This document shows positions 33,422-43,544 of a DNA stretch of 64,000 bases, one piece after another. Both the position numbers and the translations under genes were made by a program. Every line of letters begins with the position of its first letter. The stretch's first letter is position 1. Origin of the DNA: Calycina herbarum (Eukaryota > Ascomycota > Leotiomycetes > Helotiales > Pezizellaceae); assembly GCA_001414485.1 (NCBI GenBank), contig LLEY01000015.1, positions 496,001-560,000 on the forward strand, given 5' to 3'. Under the pieces are notes generated by a model. The model did not search any database, was not told the DNA's origin, and saw only the letters and a list, made by a program, of their open reading frames with translations.

Positions 33422-34379
33422 TCATAAGAAAATTCCAATCTTGGCTCCTGTTCCTGATTCACTCAACCACTTGACAGAATCACCAGATTTGCCCTCGACC
33501 TTCAAAATCAATCCATTAATTCCTATGCCTCCAACTTTTGGACTCGATCCATCATCTAAATCCTCAGTTGGACGGATCCAGATTTGTTGATTCAGCTTCT
33601 CCGATATCGGCGTAATAGTAGACAAGGTATAGCCACTCCCATTCGTGAGACCGGATTCTTTGTTGACCTCTTCAGCAGACGACCCCGTCACCGTCTCATA
33701 CAAGCGAGCATACTCGCTCACTCGAAATTTCGGTACCAATATTTCGACTTGTGCAATACTAGTTGCCCCAGAAGGATGTGTCGTCTTCTCAACATCATCA
33801 TAAGGGGTTCTCCATTTTCGTTCCGTTTTGTCATGACACCAAAATGGAGCCTCAATTCGTCCTTTACTGAGATGCGAAGAAGCCGGGGTTTTGGCATCCT
33901 CAGAATATTCAGGATGAGTCGTTTCCCACTCGATATTTACACCCGCTGGTGTCTTTCGCCCTCCAGGTTTGGGTTTTCCGTATATGATACCAAGTTGGCC
34001 ATCGCCCTTTTCCATTTCAAAGCCACGAACTAGTCGGTCCCAGTTCGAAGTTGCTGTCGATGCTGTAGATAGTGCAAAGTCCAGTAGTCCTGGGTCTCTA
34101 ATACCCCAAGGGTGGTCATTTGGTGGAACTCCTTTCCACGAGAAGAGTTCAATATATGATCCATCATTGAAGGCTATCAATTTTATGTGACTGAGCTTCC
34201 CTATTTTGGGTTTCAATATCTGAACCAAGAGAGATTTTGGAATATCATACCAGTGTGATCTCCTCCTTCCAATAGGTTGAATTGTCGTTCAACCATTTTG
34301 GAGAAGTGTCAAATTCTTCCTTGCTCAATAGAACCGTGATGTGGTCAACATAAACTTCATTTGTTTTGACGGCTGTCAT
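33422..34379 (-). pseudogene. glyoxalase-like domain protein with a single frameshift in exon 1
   Basis: Exon 1 (34379-34251) begins MTAVKTNEVYVDHITVLLSK, the DHI metal-ligand start of the glyoxalase/VOC-like fold. A 50-nt intron (GTATGA...AAATAG) leads to exon 2 (34200-33422): KLSHIKLIAFNDGSYIELFS through WIRPTEDLDDGSSPKVGG to KIGIFL. At about 34285-34295 the frame changes: the ATG frame reads NDNSTYWKEEITL, whereas the +1 frame reads FNLLEGGDHTG, the family's expected GGxHxG segment, and only that frame splices in phase with exon 2. One base therefore seems to be missing. It is either a recent pseudogene or a sequencing error. A shorter product from an internal ATG (MVERQFNLLEGGDHTG) is possible but would lack the first metal ligand. 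Confidence 0.65.
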
Positions 34380-35189
34380 GGCTGGTTTGGGAGGTGTTTA
34401 TATTTCAGAAGTTGGGTCGATGTTGAATTGTGGTCAAGATCCTTGGGAATTGGGGATTTGTTCATAACATGTACTCGAGGGGACTCGTGTGCCTTAACTT
34501 GAGAATATTGCGTAAATTCACATTATTTAGGCATCCCGATATCTAAGCAAGAGCGAAGGGACCTTGGGCACTTAAGAATCGCGGTGGTCCAATCATGGGA
34601 GGTTTAGAGTGGTACAGACCCACCTTCACAAAAGTGGGGTGGCTGGGAAGCTACCTCACCTCGCTCACCAAAGAAATCTAGATTGGCCTCTTACCAAACA
34701 ATTTTGTGCAGCTTTACGCCGTATGACTTGACCAAGAGCATCCAGTCCAAATGTAGGAAGAAAATGATTACTTTCAATTGGGTAGTCTTCTCCAAGAAAC
34801 CCGAATTTGGTTGACTACCCCACCTACGCAATACCAACGGAAAATGGTGAAATCTGATATCCACACAAGGTCAGACCATCACCCAAACTATCGGGCACAT
34901 TTGAGTTTTAAGTCGTAACTTTCTCGGTTGCGATCCAAAGGAATACCCACAAGTAATTATATCTCCCAGAGCCTCTCCATATCGAGTCTTGTTAAGTGGG
35001 TTGCTGCCGAAAAATCACAATCTTTCCGACCCATGGCGCAATCCTGTATCAACATTCGCTGAATCTTCTATCCCGTCAAGGGAAAATACGATGTTGATTA
35101 ATCCTATAAAGACAGGGTGGCAAGCCGGAGTTATTTGCTCTGTGTAGTTGATACAGATCACGAAGGTAGAACTCAACCCAACGGCCATC
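34380..35189. other. divergent intergenic region
   Basis: 810 bp between the glyoxalase-like gene (minus) and the MFS gene (plus), holding both putative promoters. No motif is specific enough to call. Confidence 0.4.
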
Positions 35190-36872
35190 ATGAGTGACGA
35201 AAAAGAAGTTCAGTCAACAAACAGTCGGGTGGAAAAAAGTCAGCGTGTTGCAAAAACTATCAAGGAAAAGTATGCGGACGTCACTTTGAAGTTGATTGAA
35301 CAGCATGGAGATGAATTTGGACCTTTGGCTCCCGACAAGAAAAGGAAGCTAAGATGGAAATTATATCTTAACATCATGGGTCTTCTTTCGGCTATTAATG
35401 TTATTTTATTTGTGAGTATACTTCCATGAGGTATGAAAAAACATACTGACAAAAGTAGATTGATAAATCTACTTTGGGATACGCTCCTATTCTTGGAAGA
35501 GACAGGGATCTCGAAGGCCGAGTACAACAACCTGAATACTTTCTTCTATGTCGGTAAGTTTGAAGTTTGTAACTTCTTCTCTATCCTCGCTAAACAAGCC
35601 TAAGCTACCTTGTCGCTCAATGGCCAGGCCATTATCTCATGCAACGACATCCCTTTGGAAAATTCGTAGGAACAGTCGTATTTTCCTGGTCCGTAATCGT
35701 ATTTTTTCACAGTGTTGCGAAAAACTACGCCGGACTCGTAGTCCTTCGACTTCTGCTTGGAGCCGTCGAAGCAGTAATTGTACCAGCAATGGAAATCACA
35801 ATGGGAATGTCCTTCAATCGCGAGGAACACTCGTTCTTGCAGCCCGTTCTATGGATTAGTTGCGTCGTTGCACCTATTCCAGCAGGCTTCATTGGTTACG
35901 GTCTTCTCTGAAGTAAAAGTACAACTGTGCTTCCCTGGAAAATGTTCATGATCACCACAGGTGGGACTCGCCTTCCTTCTCTCAATCTATACCTTCTTCT
36001 TTTATCCAAACAACCCTAGCGACGCCAAGTTTCATACCCTGGAAGAAAAGATTCATGTCATCCGAAGAGTTCACGCCTCCAGTCAAAGCTCCATTGAGCA
36101 AAAACAGTTCAAGAAACCTCAATTCATCGAAACGCTCCGGGATCCCATTTCTTGGTTGTTCACTCTTCAGGCTTTCACGTTGATGTATTCGAACAATCTC
36201 ACATACGGTCAGCAGAACCTGCTCACCACATCCCTCGGTGTCTTTTCGCTCGGTTCAACTCTTGTAGCTGCGGCAGGCGGAGGATTCGGTGTTTTGGTCT
36301 GCATAGTTGCCACATTTCTGCTTCGATGGTTCCCTGGTATTCGAGCCTATCATGGCTTGCTATGGTGCTTACCTGCGATTGCTGGTGGCATCGGTATGAT
36401 GGCAACTGATTGGCATCGCGACCTAGCACTACTAGCATCTATGCTTCTAGCTGGAAAAACATACGGTGTCACCTACATCATCGCATTAAGTTGGACCAGT
36501 TCCTCGGCAGCAGGATACACCAAGAAACTCACCCGAAATGTTCTCTTGATGCTCGGTTATAGCGTTGGAAATCTTGTATCCCCCCAAATTTGGGTACCAA
36601 GTGCTGCGCCGAGATATTACGGAGCGTGGGCGTCGGTGACAATTATTAGTTGGGTTGGAACACCTGCGATTTTATTTGTTATCAGATTTATCCTGGCAAG
36701 AAGAAATAAAGAACGGCAAGCGTGGGCTGCTAGTCTTAACGATGATCAGCGTGAGGAGGGAGGAGTGGTTGATGAGTTAGATGAGAATGGAGAGTTTGTT
36801 CAGAGGAAGGTGGAAATTGCGATGCTTAATTTGACAGATCTTGAGAACAAGCGTTTTATTTATCCATTGTAG
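35190..36872 (+). pseudogene. MFS transporter of the allantoate-permease (Dal5) family, disabled
   Basis: Exons 35190-35411, 35459-35553 and 35605-36872 (introns 47 and 51 nt). Family segments are clear: INVILFIDKSTLGYAPILG (TM1), YLVAQWPGHYLMQRHPFGKF (TM2), LVVLRLLLGAVEAVIVPAME (TM4), the central loop DPISWLFTLQAF, and later helices to LENKRFIYPL. Lesions: (1) about 20 residues after YAPILG are read out of frame until the exon 2/3 junction, while another frame there gives the expected EETGISKAEYNNLNTFFYVG; (2) TGA at 35909-35911 where Trp is expected, before SKSTTVLPWKMFMITTG; (3) one extra G at about 35962 shifts the frame before LAFLLSIYTFFFYP. The Dal5 family imports anionic nutrients such as allantoate, vitamins or dipeptides. 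About 930 bp of undamaged frame remains downstream. Confidence 0.75.
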
Positions 36873-37045
36873 ATTGATGAATTACAGAAAGCTATTTAGG
36901 CAATTTTAGAAGTTAATTTTAGTGTTTTAGCTTTTCGTTCAAGTGTTCAATGGACAGAGTTTCTGCTAAAATGTGGTAAAGCGAGAAGTGAGAATGTTAT
37001 TGGAGGCTTCATTGCCTATTGTCGGACTGAGCAACCCTCTCTAAA

Positions 37046-37447
37046 TGAGCTCACTTTATTTATTTATTTATTTATTTATTTATTACTATTTAACGTCAAG
37101 CGGAGAATAGCTCGCGTGGGCTAAGTCCTGAAAGAGACCCAAAAGAGGGCAAATGACGCTAGGGTGGTTCCCTAGGCTACAGGGAGTGTAAACGAGAGAG
37201 CTAATTTACAAGAGACAGTTTAAAGAGAAGCCCCACTTCCGGAACAGCCCTTATCCTTAATTAGTTTTTAGAATCAGGGAAAAACAAAGGAGATATACAA
37301 ATAAAAGAAAAAGAAAAAGAAAGAAGAGTTAAGCTATCCCGTAGGACAGATCTTGGAATAGAACTCGGTCTTGGAGTAGACCTCGCTAAAGAGTTCCTCG
37401 CAGTGAGGACCAAAGAGAAGTTGAGGGTTCCTTGAGCTCACTTTATT
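37046..37447 (-). mobile_element. SINE-like retroposon with 15-bp target-site duplication
   Basis: A 15-bp direct repeat TGAGCTCACTTTATT at 37046-37060 and 37433-37447 brackets a 372-bp insert (37061-37432). On the plus strand the insert begins with a (TTTA)n tract (37061-37083), so on the minus strand it ends in a (TAAA)n tail. Long target duplications and a simple-repeat 3' tail are the hallmarks of LINE-mobilised SINEs. Near its minus-strand 5' end a GAGTTCTATTCC motif resembles a Pol III B box, with a weaker A-box-like TAGCGAGG about 30 nt upstream. No coding capacity. Confidence 0.7.
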
Positions 37448-38440
37448 GAATCATATTTAAATTTGAACAATAACACAGTGCTGACATCATAGGGACAGTC
37501 ACCCATAATGGTATAAGGTATTGCTCATAAGCCGAACTACACGCCATAATACCTAATCCATCCTTTCATCAAAGAGGGTGCCTATCTAGATCAAAGTCCA
37601 TCATATGCACAACCTTTTACGTTCTCGATGAACATTATGAAACTTATGTGTATAGTGGCGCTTTTACAAGTTAATGATATTAGTACTAGATTCGGCGGAA
37701 TGAGTTGTTTAAGCGGTGAAAATAGCGTGGGATTAGGGTTGTAGATATCCTTACTATATAGATTGTCTCCGGCATAGAGCCATCTATCTTCTTACTTGTG
37801 CTCTACCAACTCGTAGATCTCTATCTCGCAGGTAAAGGGTGAGGTGCACCACAGAGGCCTGTTTACTCGCTTCGGTTATTAGCCGAACGCATTTAGGGGA
37901 GGAGTAAAAATCCAAAGCTGAGTTTCTTTCGAACCAAACGACATCGATTTACATTCTACGCGTTCTAAATTTCTTTTTATCTTATTGGGCGCTTTTACTA
38001 CAGCCTGATTGATAGCTTGTCCATACCTGTGCACGCATGTTTTCAGCCTTGCGACAGAATCACCATTGAGACTCAGCTTTGTCAAGAGAGAATTTTCGCA
38101 CAACCTAGCTCAAAGAATCCACCACCAACTTCCACAAACCCTCTCTCGCCATGTCTGCCTCTCAATACTCATTGGATTCCCTCACTAGGAGTATGTATCA
38201 ATTTCTTTAGGTTCATCCTGCGACGGAGTGGTGTCTACCCATGAGCAACTGCTCGTTGGCTTTTCTGCAAGGCTTCCAAAATGCTTGAAAGCTTCGCAAG
38301 GTACCATATCATTACTGATGGCTTCGGCGCAATTGCTTCCATGAATGCCACAGAATCCCTCGGCAATCCAGAAGCCATTGAACTAACCACTGGAAATAGT
38401 CTACAACAAGCCCAAATTCTCTACTTTTCCACGTCTCCCA
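37448..38440. other. intergenic; possible 5' exon or leader of the downstream gene
   Basis: A start-like ATG at 38151 and another at 38281 (MLESFARYHIITDGFGAIAS, running to 38453) precede the orphan gene in a different frame. The second could be an N-terminal part separated by a frameshift or an unresolved intron. Otherwise non-coding. Confidence 0.35.
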
Positions 38441-40391
38441 ATGGAACTAAGTGACGAGATCCTTGGTTATCTTTTGCCCCGTCACCAAGCTGATGACGAT
38501 GGAAGACACATTTTGGTGTCAAGTTACACAGCATCTCTCTCCCTTCATGCTTTGTTCTTGCTGCACTCGAAATTCCAGCCGGTAGTCATTATAACAAACA
38601 ATGCGACGTACTTGGAAAATCGACTCTGGTATGGACTCCCCTTGCAACCGGCGACTTTGTATAAGCCTCGTGCAGCCCTCGAAGTTCGACTCAATCATGA
38701 TATCGACGCGGACAAGGCAAGGGAGGTATATGTGGTTACGGGGGTTGAGTTTCTACCACACTTGATTTACATGATCAATGGAAGCAACTATACCAGAGTG
38801 TTTGAGATACCACCGACATCATCATTTCTGGCTTCGATGAAAACCATAACTCTGGGGTTCCAAATTCAGGACATTTTTCGGGACTCTCCGAAATTTAAAA
38901 AATACTTTAACGCTGTCAAGGTATGTCTTCTCTGGACATCAAAATCCCCTCAAAATGAAAAACGCTTCCTGACTCAGTGCTCTCATTTCTCAGGGATTGA
39001 GAAAGATGCTGCAGACCACCGGCGACCAGACACGTATTCGGCTTCTATTTCTTCGGGTTGATGGAAAGGATATTGATCGAATAAAGAAAATCTGCAATAA
39101 AAGCAAAGAGCCAGCATTGACGAATCAAGAGTCCCAAACGGGAGCCCAATCTATGATGATTGAGGCATTAAAGTTTCTGGAGAATAAAAATTATGATAAA
39201 TCTATGCTACGTCTGACCCTTTCAGCGAATATCTTAGGTCGACACCTCTGCGAATTTAGCCAGGATTTCCCGATACCTCAGGGTTTGGGAGGACAAATAG
39301 CAATGGTCGAAATCTTTGTCCACGCCTCCAAAGCCGCTCGTGGTCTTGGTTACCAAGCCTTGTCATTTCAAATGATTGAAAGAGCCTCTCAGGAGATAAA
39401 TTGGATGCGTCATAATGGAAATTTGGATATAAAGACGGACTTCGAATTGACAATGAAAGTTATCACCGAAATGCTGGCTTCACAGCTAGTTTACTTTCAC
39501 GTCGAGGCTATGTCAATAGCAGAAATGTTTGTGGCAGGAGATCCCAGTAAGTCATCTTTTGAAACTACTTTCCAGTTCAGCCATTCCTCGAAACGTTACG
39601 TGATTTGTGTTTTGGAGACCGGTCACGCCCAGTTCGAGTACTTCTACTATTCCCCGATTCTAAACTGACTTTGAATAAATACAGATAACCCAATATACAT
39701 TGATTCGAGAACGATGGTGAAAAAGGCATGTCGTCAATTGGCATCCTCCCTGATTTCAAGGGATTCGTACGAGGGTTACGTAGTGGCAGGAATGCTTTTT
39801 CGGAGTCTTTGGGGATACTTTTCAGAAAACCTGGGAAGCTACCCTCTGTACGAAATATGGAGGTGCCGCTATGTCAGACTCTTACCTCACGTTGTCCGGA
39901 CATGGATGGACAGAGATGTCACCGGCGGGTTTGCAAAAGCGAAAGAACTGCTTTCTTTCGAGTCGGTGCAGTTCCCATGGGCATTGGAGATCTTTGATGC
40001 ATCAGTAGAATGCAGCGCCCGGTTGATTGAGGCCATTGGGTTAAATGCAGCCTTGAATTTCCGAAATACCAACCTACCAGCAGCACCGATGGCAATTTTT
40101 CCTCGATTACGGCCGGAGAGGTATATAACCAAGTTTGAAAAGGTAATTTTGGAAAACGATGAAACGGCAAAGGGCATGGGAGGCAATGATGACCCGCCTG
40201 ATAACCCTCTTAAGCGTAAAGCTGGCCAAATTTCCGGGCAAGATGAGGAGTCGAGAATCGTTAGATTTGGAAGCCAGGAATTTGTGGTTGTGATGGAAAC
40301 TCGGCGCAAAAAGCATTTTAGTGCGGCATTGGGAGTCTTCCGCCAACTTCTCTGCGTTCAAGGAGATAGAAATGATAGAGATGCTGCTTGA
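38441..40391 (+). CDS. hypothetical protein with F-box-like N-terminus
   Basis: Three exons, 38441-38920, 38994-39546 and 39685-40391, with introns of 73 and 138 nt (GTATGT...CTCAG; GTAAGT...TACAG), encode 579 residues in one frame. The start MELSDEILGYLLPRH, preceded in frame by FPRLP, resembles the first helix of fungal F-box domains (LPxELxxxIL), hence a guess at an SCF-type adaptor. The central part (SMMIEALKFLENKNYDKSML, then ILGRHLCEFSQDF) looks helical, possibly TPR-like. The C-terminus is basic and charged (NPLKRKAGQISGQDEESRIV). No family is identified with confidence. The true N-terminus may lie upstream: the in-frame sequence before 38441 is open back to a TAA near 38388. Confidence 0.6.
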
Positions 40392-42452
40392 TAGGAGTGA
40401 ATGATGAAAAACTTTTTCGTTCACGATTTAGTTGTCCATCAGAACTCAGGAAATGAACACTGTACAGGTTCGAGTCAGCAATTAGCACTCGCAACTTGGA
40501 AGAAACCTTTTACCAAAACTTGTAGGCAACTTTTAACACAGGAAGGGAGAACCAGGAAGTGAAATGACGCGTTGGAAAGCTTGACTAAAATAGTAGAAAC
40601 GCAAGAAAATTAAGGAGTATTGAATGAAGCTTAGAGGAATTCGAAGAACGATTATAACATAAAAAATACCATGATAGCACCACTCCTGAGCCGTTGCCTT
40701 GTACTTTGCCTTACCATTTTGTCAGCTTGAAGCTGTCGTCATAGGTTATCATGTTATTTTAGTTGCCGTTGGTATCAGTAACAATACAGCGCCAAATGTC
40801 CCGCTTCTAGTTTTAGTGTCCTAGACTAGCCATTCAACAGGATGAAGATGAAACAGAGGAAGAATTTGTTGCTGATTTGCTCGGAGTATTTCTGTTGTAG
40901 CTTACACAACATGTTTTTTTCTTTACAGCCTCGCTCGCTTTTGAGCCTCATTGCGTGACATTTCAAGGCGTCCTCACGACACCATTGGGCATCACGGGCA
41001 CGCAAAAAGAAGCGATCGCCGGCCTTGAGTGGTTTGGGTTTGGTGGACTGGATCTAACCTTCTGCTGGCCCTCCTCACGAAGCGCCAGGAAAAAATGGCA
41101 GGTCAGACTTGGATGAGAGGTAAAAAATATAGCCCAAACTCCATATAAGAAGGTGCAAGTGACTTCTAAATTAACTTCTAAAAAAAAGAATAAGCGAGGC
41201 CAACGTTCTAACTCTACTCCCCAACCCTCCATATCGCTAAAGATCGATAAACAACGCAGTGCGAAATTACCAACCTTCAAAACCATCTCTCTTGCTGTCA
41301 TTTGTTTTTGACTCGTTTGTTTTGATTCTTCAAACGAGCCCTTTAATAATTTAAGAAGCCCCCTACATTGTCTAACACCCCCCCCCCCCCTTCTGGGGTT
41401 TAAATTACTGAAAATCGTCTGTAGTAGTTATTGGAGCAGTGGGAATGAAGCTGGGAATGAGGAGAAGATCGCATGGAAAAATGGAAAATTCTAGTTCATT
41501 AGCCATGTTTGATAATGTAAGAGAGCCAGTTATTCCCCCCCGCACACTTTCGTATTATTCGCCTACATTTCCTCGGACAATTGTTACTATTATCTCACAA
41601 GATGTTATATGATGACAAGCTCTAGTTCCTGAATATATTAAAGAGTCTCGAATAATAATCTTCATCACCCTTGGACGGTTTTTATGAAACGGGTGTACCA
41701 AGAGCAATAAGGGAATCTACTAAAATCCAATATTATAAGATGTCAGACAAACCTTCAGTCAGTGAGTTCCAGGCAAAAAGCTTCAAACAAGTTGCGGTTC
41801 CAATGCATTGAAAAATATTATGAATTTGCTCTTAAATGGCATTTTCCTTCTAACCCCAGGCTATTGGGAAAATGATAGGTGGAGTTAAACAAGCGATCGA
41901 GGCGAGAGAACTTACTCCAAATCAATATTCACAAAAGAAAGATTGATAGAAAGATTAAATTATCAATATTGACAGAACTCTTTGCAACAGTTCTCTGACA
42001 TCCTGGCCGTTTTTGCCTCATAATTTTCGACAGGTGTGCCCGGAGTGCCGAGTGACAGATTTGTCAGACGCAATCTTCTCGAAAGTTTCAAGCTAACTCT
42101 CAAAGTTTTATCTTATCCATCATACGCCTAACTACTAAGCAGCTGTTCTGGGCCATGTCATTGTTGATTGGTAATGTATATGCAGTCAGATTTAAGTTCC
42201 AACCAATTTTAACTCGCATTTATAATACTTGCTTCTCCTTCTCCAGCTGTTCGTTTGGACTCGGCGGGAGAACGTAATGTTTGAATGTGATTGTTCTGTG
42301 TTAAAGACCATTCACCTAACATTCTAACCATATAAGCCACGTCTTTAGGGCTAGAGCTTTCGGCATTGAGTTAAAGTATTACTTACAGAGAGTTCAAACC
42401 TCGCTATTCCACTGCATCCGCCACTCTTCCCAAAAAGACACAAATCACCACC
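40392..42452. other. intergenic, no supported gene
   Basis: 2 kb of AT-rich sequence with no convincing frame. A C homopolymer (about 13 C) lies at 41378-41390. The final ~100 bp is a C/A-rich leader ending CACCATGG at the next gene. Confidence 0.4.
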
Positions 42453-43166
42453 ATGGTTTTCAAACTCGAAGAGGCCTCAGACGAGGACATGCTCCGCTCT
42501 TTCGAAATCCTCTCCCTCGCATTCGGCCACGAACACCCGTACATCGAAGCCGCCTACCCGCACCACGAAACCCCCCAAGGCCGTGAAATTGGCGCTTCCC
42601 GTTTCCTCGCGGTCAAGAACTCAGATCCCAACACCAAATTCCTCAAAATCACCGATACGGAAACAAATATCCTAGTCACGATGGCGAAATGGAACATCTT
42701 CGAAAACAACACGATCCCCGTGGACTGGGAGCTTGAAGGAGATTTCTGGGTGAATGAAGAGGAGAAGGAATATGCACAAGTGCTTTGTAGAGAGTACTTG
42801 ATTCCGAGGCGGAAAGCGATTCGAGAGAGTGGTGGGAATTTGGTTTGTTAGTTTTCTCCCCTTACAGTAATGGGGGAGACTTCAAACTTACACTTTACAA
42901 TAGCTCTGGACCTCCTGGTTGTTGACCCAAAATACCAACGTCAAGGAGCAGGTCGCATGTTGGTGAAATGGGGAACAGCGGAAGCAGATCGATTGGGTGT
43001 CAAGGCAGTAGTTGAAGCTACGACCTACGGACGAGGACTCTATGAGCAAGAGGGATTTGAGTTTGTGGAGAATTGGGAAACGAGACTTCCTGATAAATGG
43101 GTTGGAGAGAGGGTGCCACAGGGGTTTATTTGGCTGGTTAGACCTGCTCGAACTGAGGAATCTTAG
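42453..43166 (+). CDS. GNAT-family N-acetyltransferase
   Basis: Exons 42453-42846 and 42904-43166, with a 57-nt intron (GTTAGT...ACAATAG), encode 218 residues. The N-terminal half, MVFKLEEASDEDMLRSFEIL, is typical of fungal GNAT proteins. The acetyl-CoA-binding motif A lies in exon 2: LDLLVVDPKYQRQGAGRMLV, with the Q/RxxGxG/A loop QRQGAG, followed by motif B YGRGLYEQEGFEFV. I chose the donor at 42847 because it is the one that joins NLV to SLDLLVVDP in phase; the more obvious GT at 42844 is out of frame. The ATG is in ideal context (ACCACCATGG). The substrate is unknown; fungal relatives acetylate small molecules or polyamines. Confidence 0.85.
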
Positions 43167-43267
43167 GTCAAGATCCATGATTTAATTTGGGCTGAGTTCA
43201 GATGAAAAGGTTTGCCTTTTGATGATTAGAACCATTAGGATAGATTGAAGAGAGCTGGTATGCCTTA

Positions 43268-43542
43268 TTCACCAATTGCGGAATCAGTTACGTTACTATT
43301 TCATAGTATTCAGTAGTAATCCAAGGTAGTGAATTCTATTGTCCGAGAGTATCTAGAGTAATTAAGTTACTTAAATAAATTAAATAAAATCTCGAATAGT
43401 TTAAAAGAATAGAGTGTTAAATACTTTTCCAAGTAACATTCATTTAATAAAGATATCCTAGATAGCTTAGGAGAATTGAGTTATTTTAATATAACGAAGC
43501 TAGAATTTCTAGAAAGAGTTGGTCAATTCGATATCTGGTGAA
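43268..43542 (+). mobile_element. short AT-rich non-autonomous element (MITE), copy 2
   Basis: 275 bp bounded by TTCACCA (43268-43274) and TGGTGAA (43536-43542), directly flanked by TA on both sides (43266-43267 and 43543-43544), as expected for TA-inserting Tc1/mariner-type elements. It starts TTCACCAATTGCGGAAT, identical to the reverse strand at about 4333-4349, and shares ordered internal blocks with that copy. No coding capacity. It lies about 100 bp beyond the GNAT gene stop. Confidence 0.65.
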
Positions 43543-43544
43543 TA

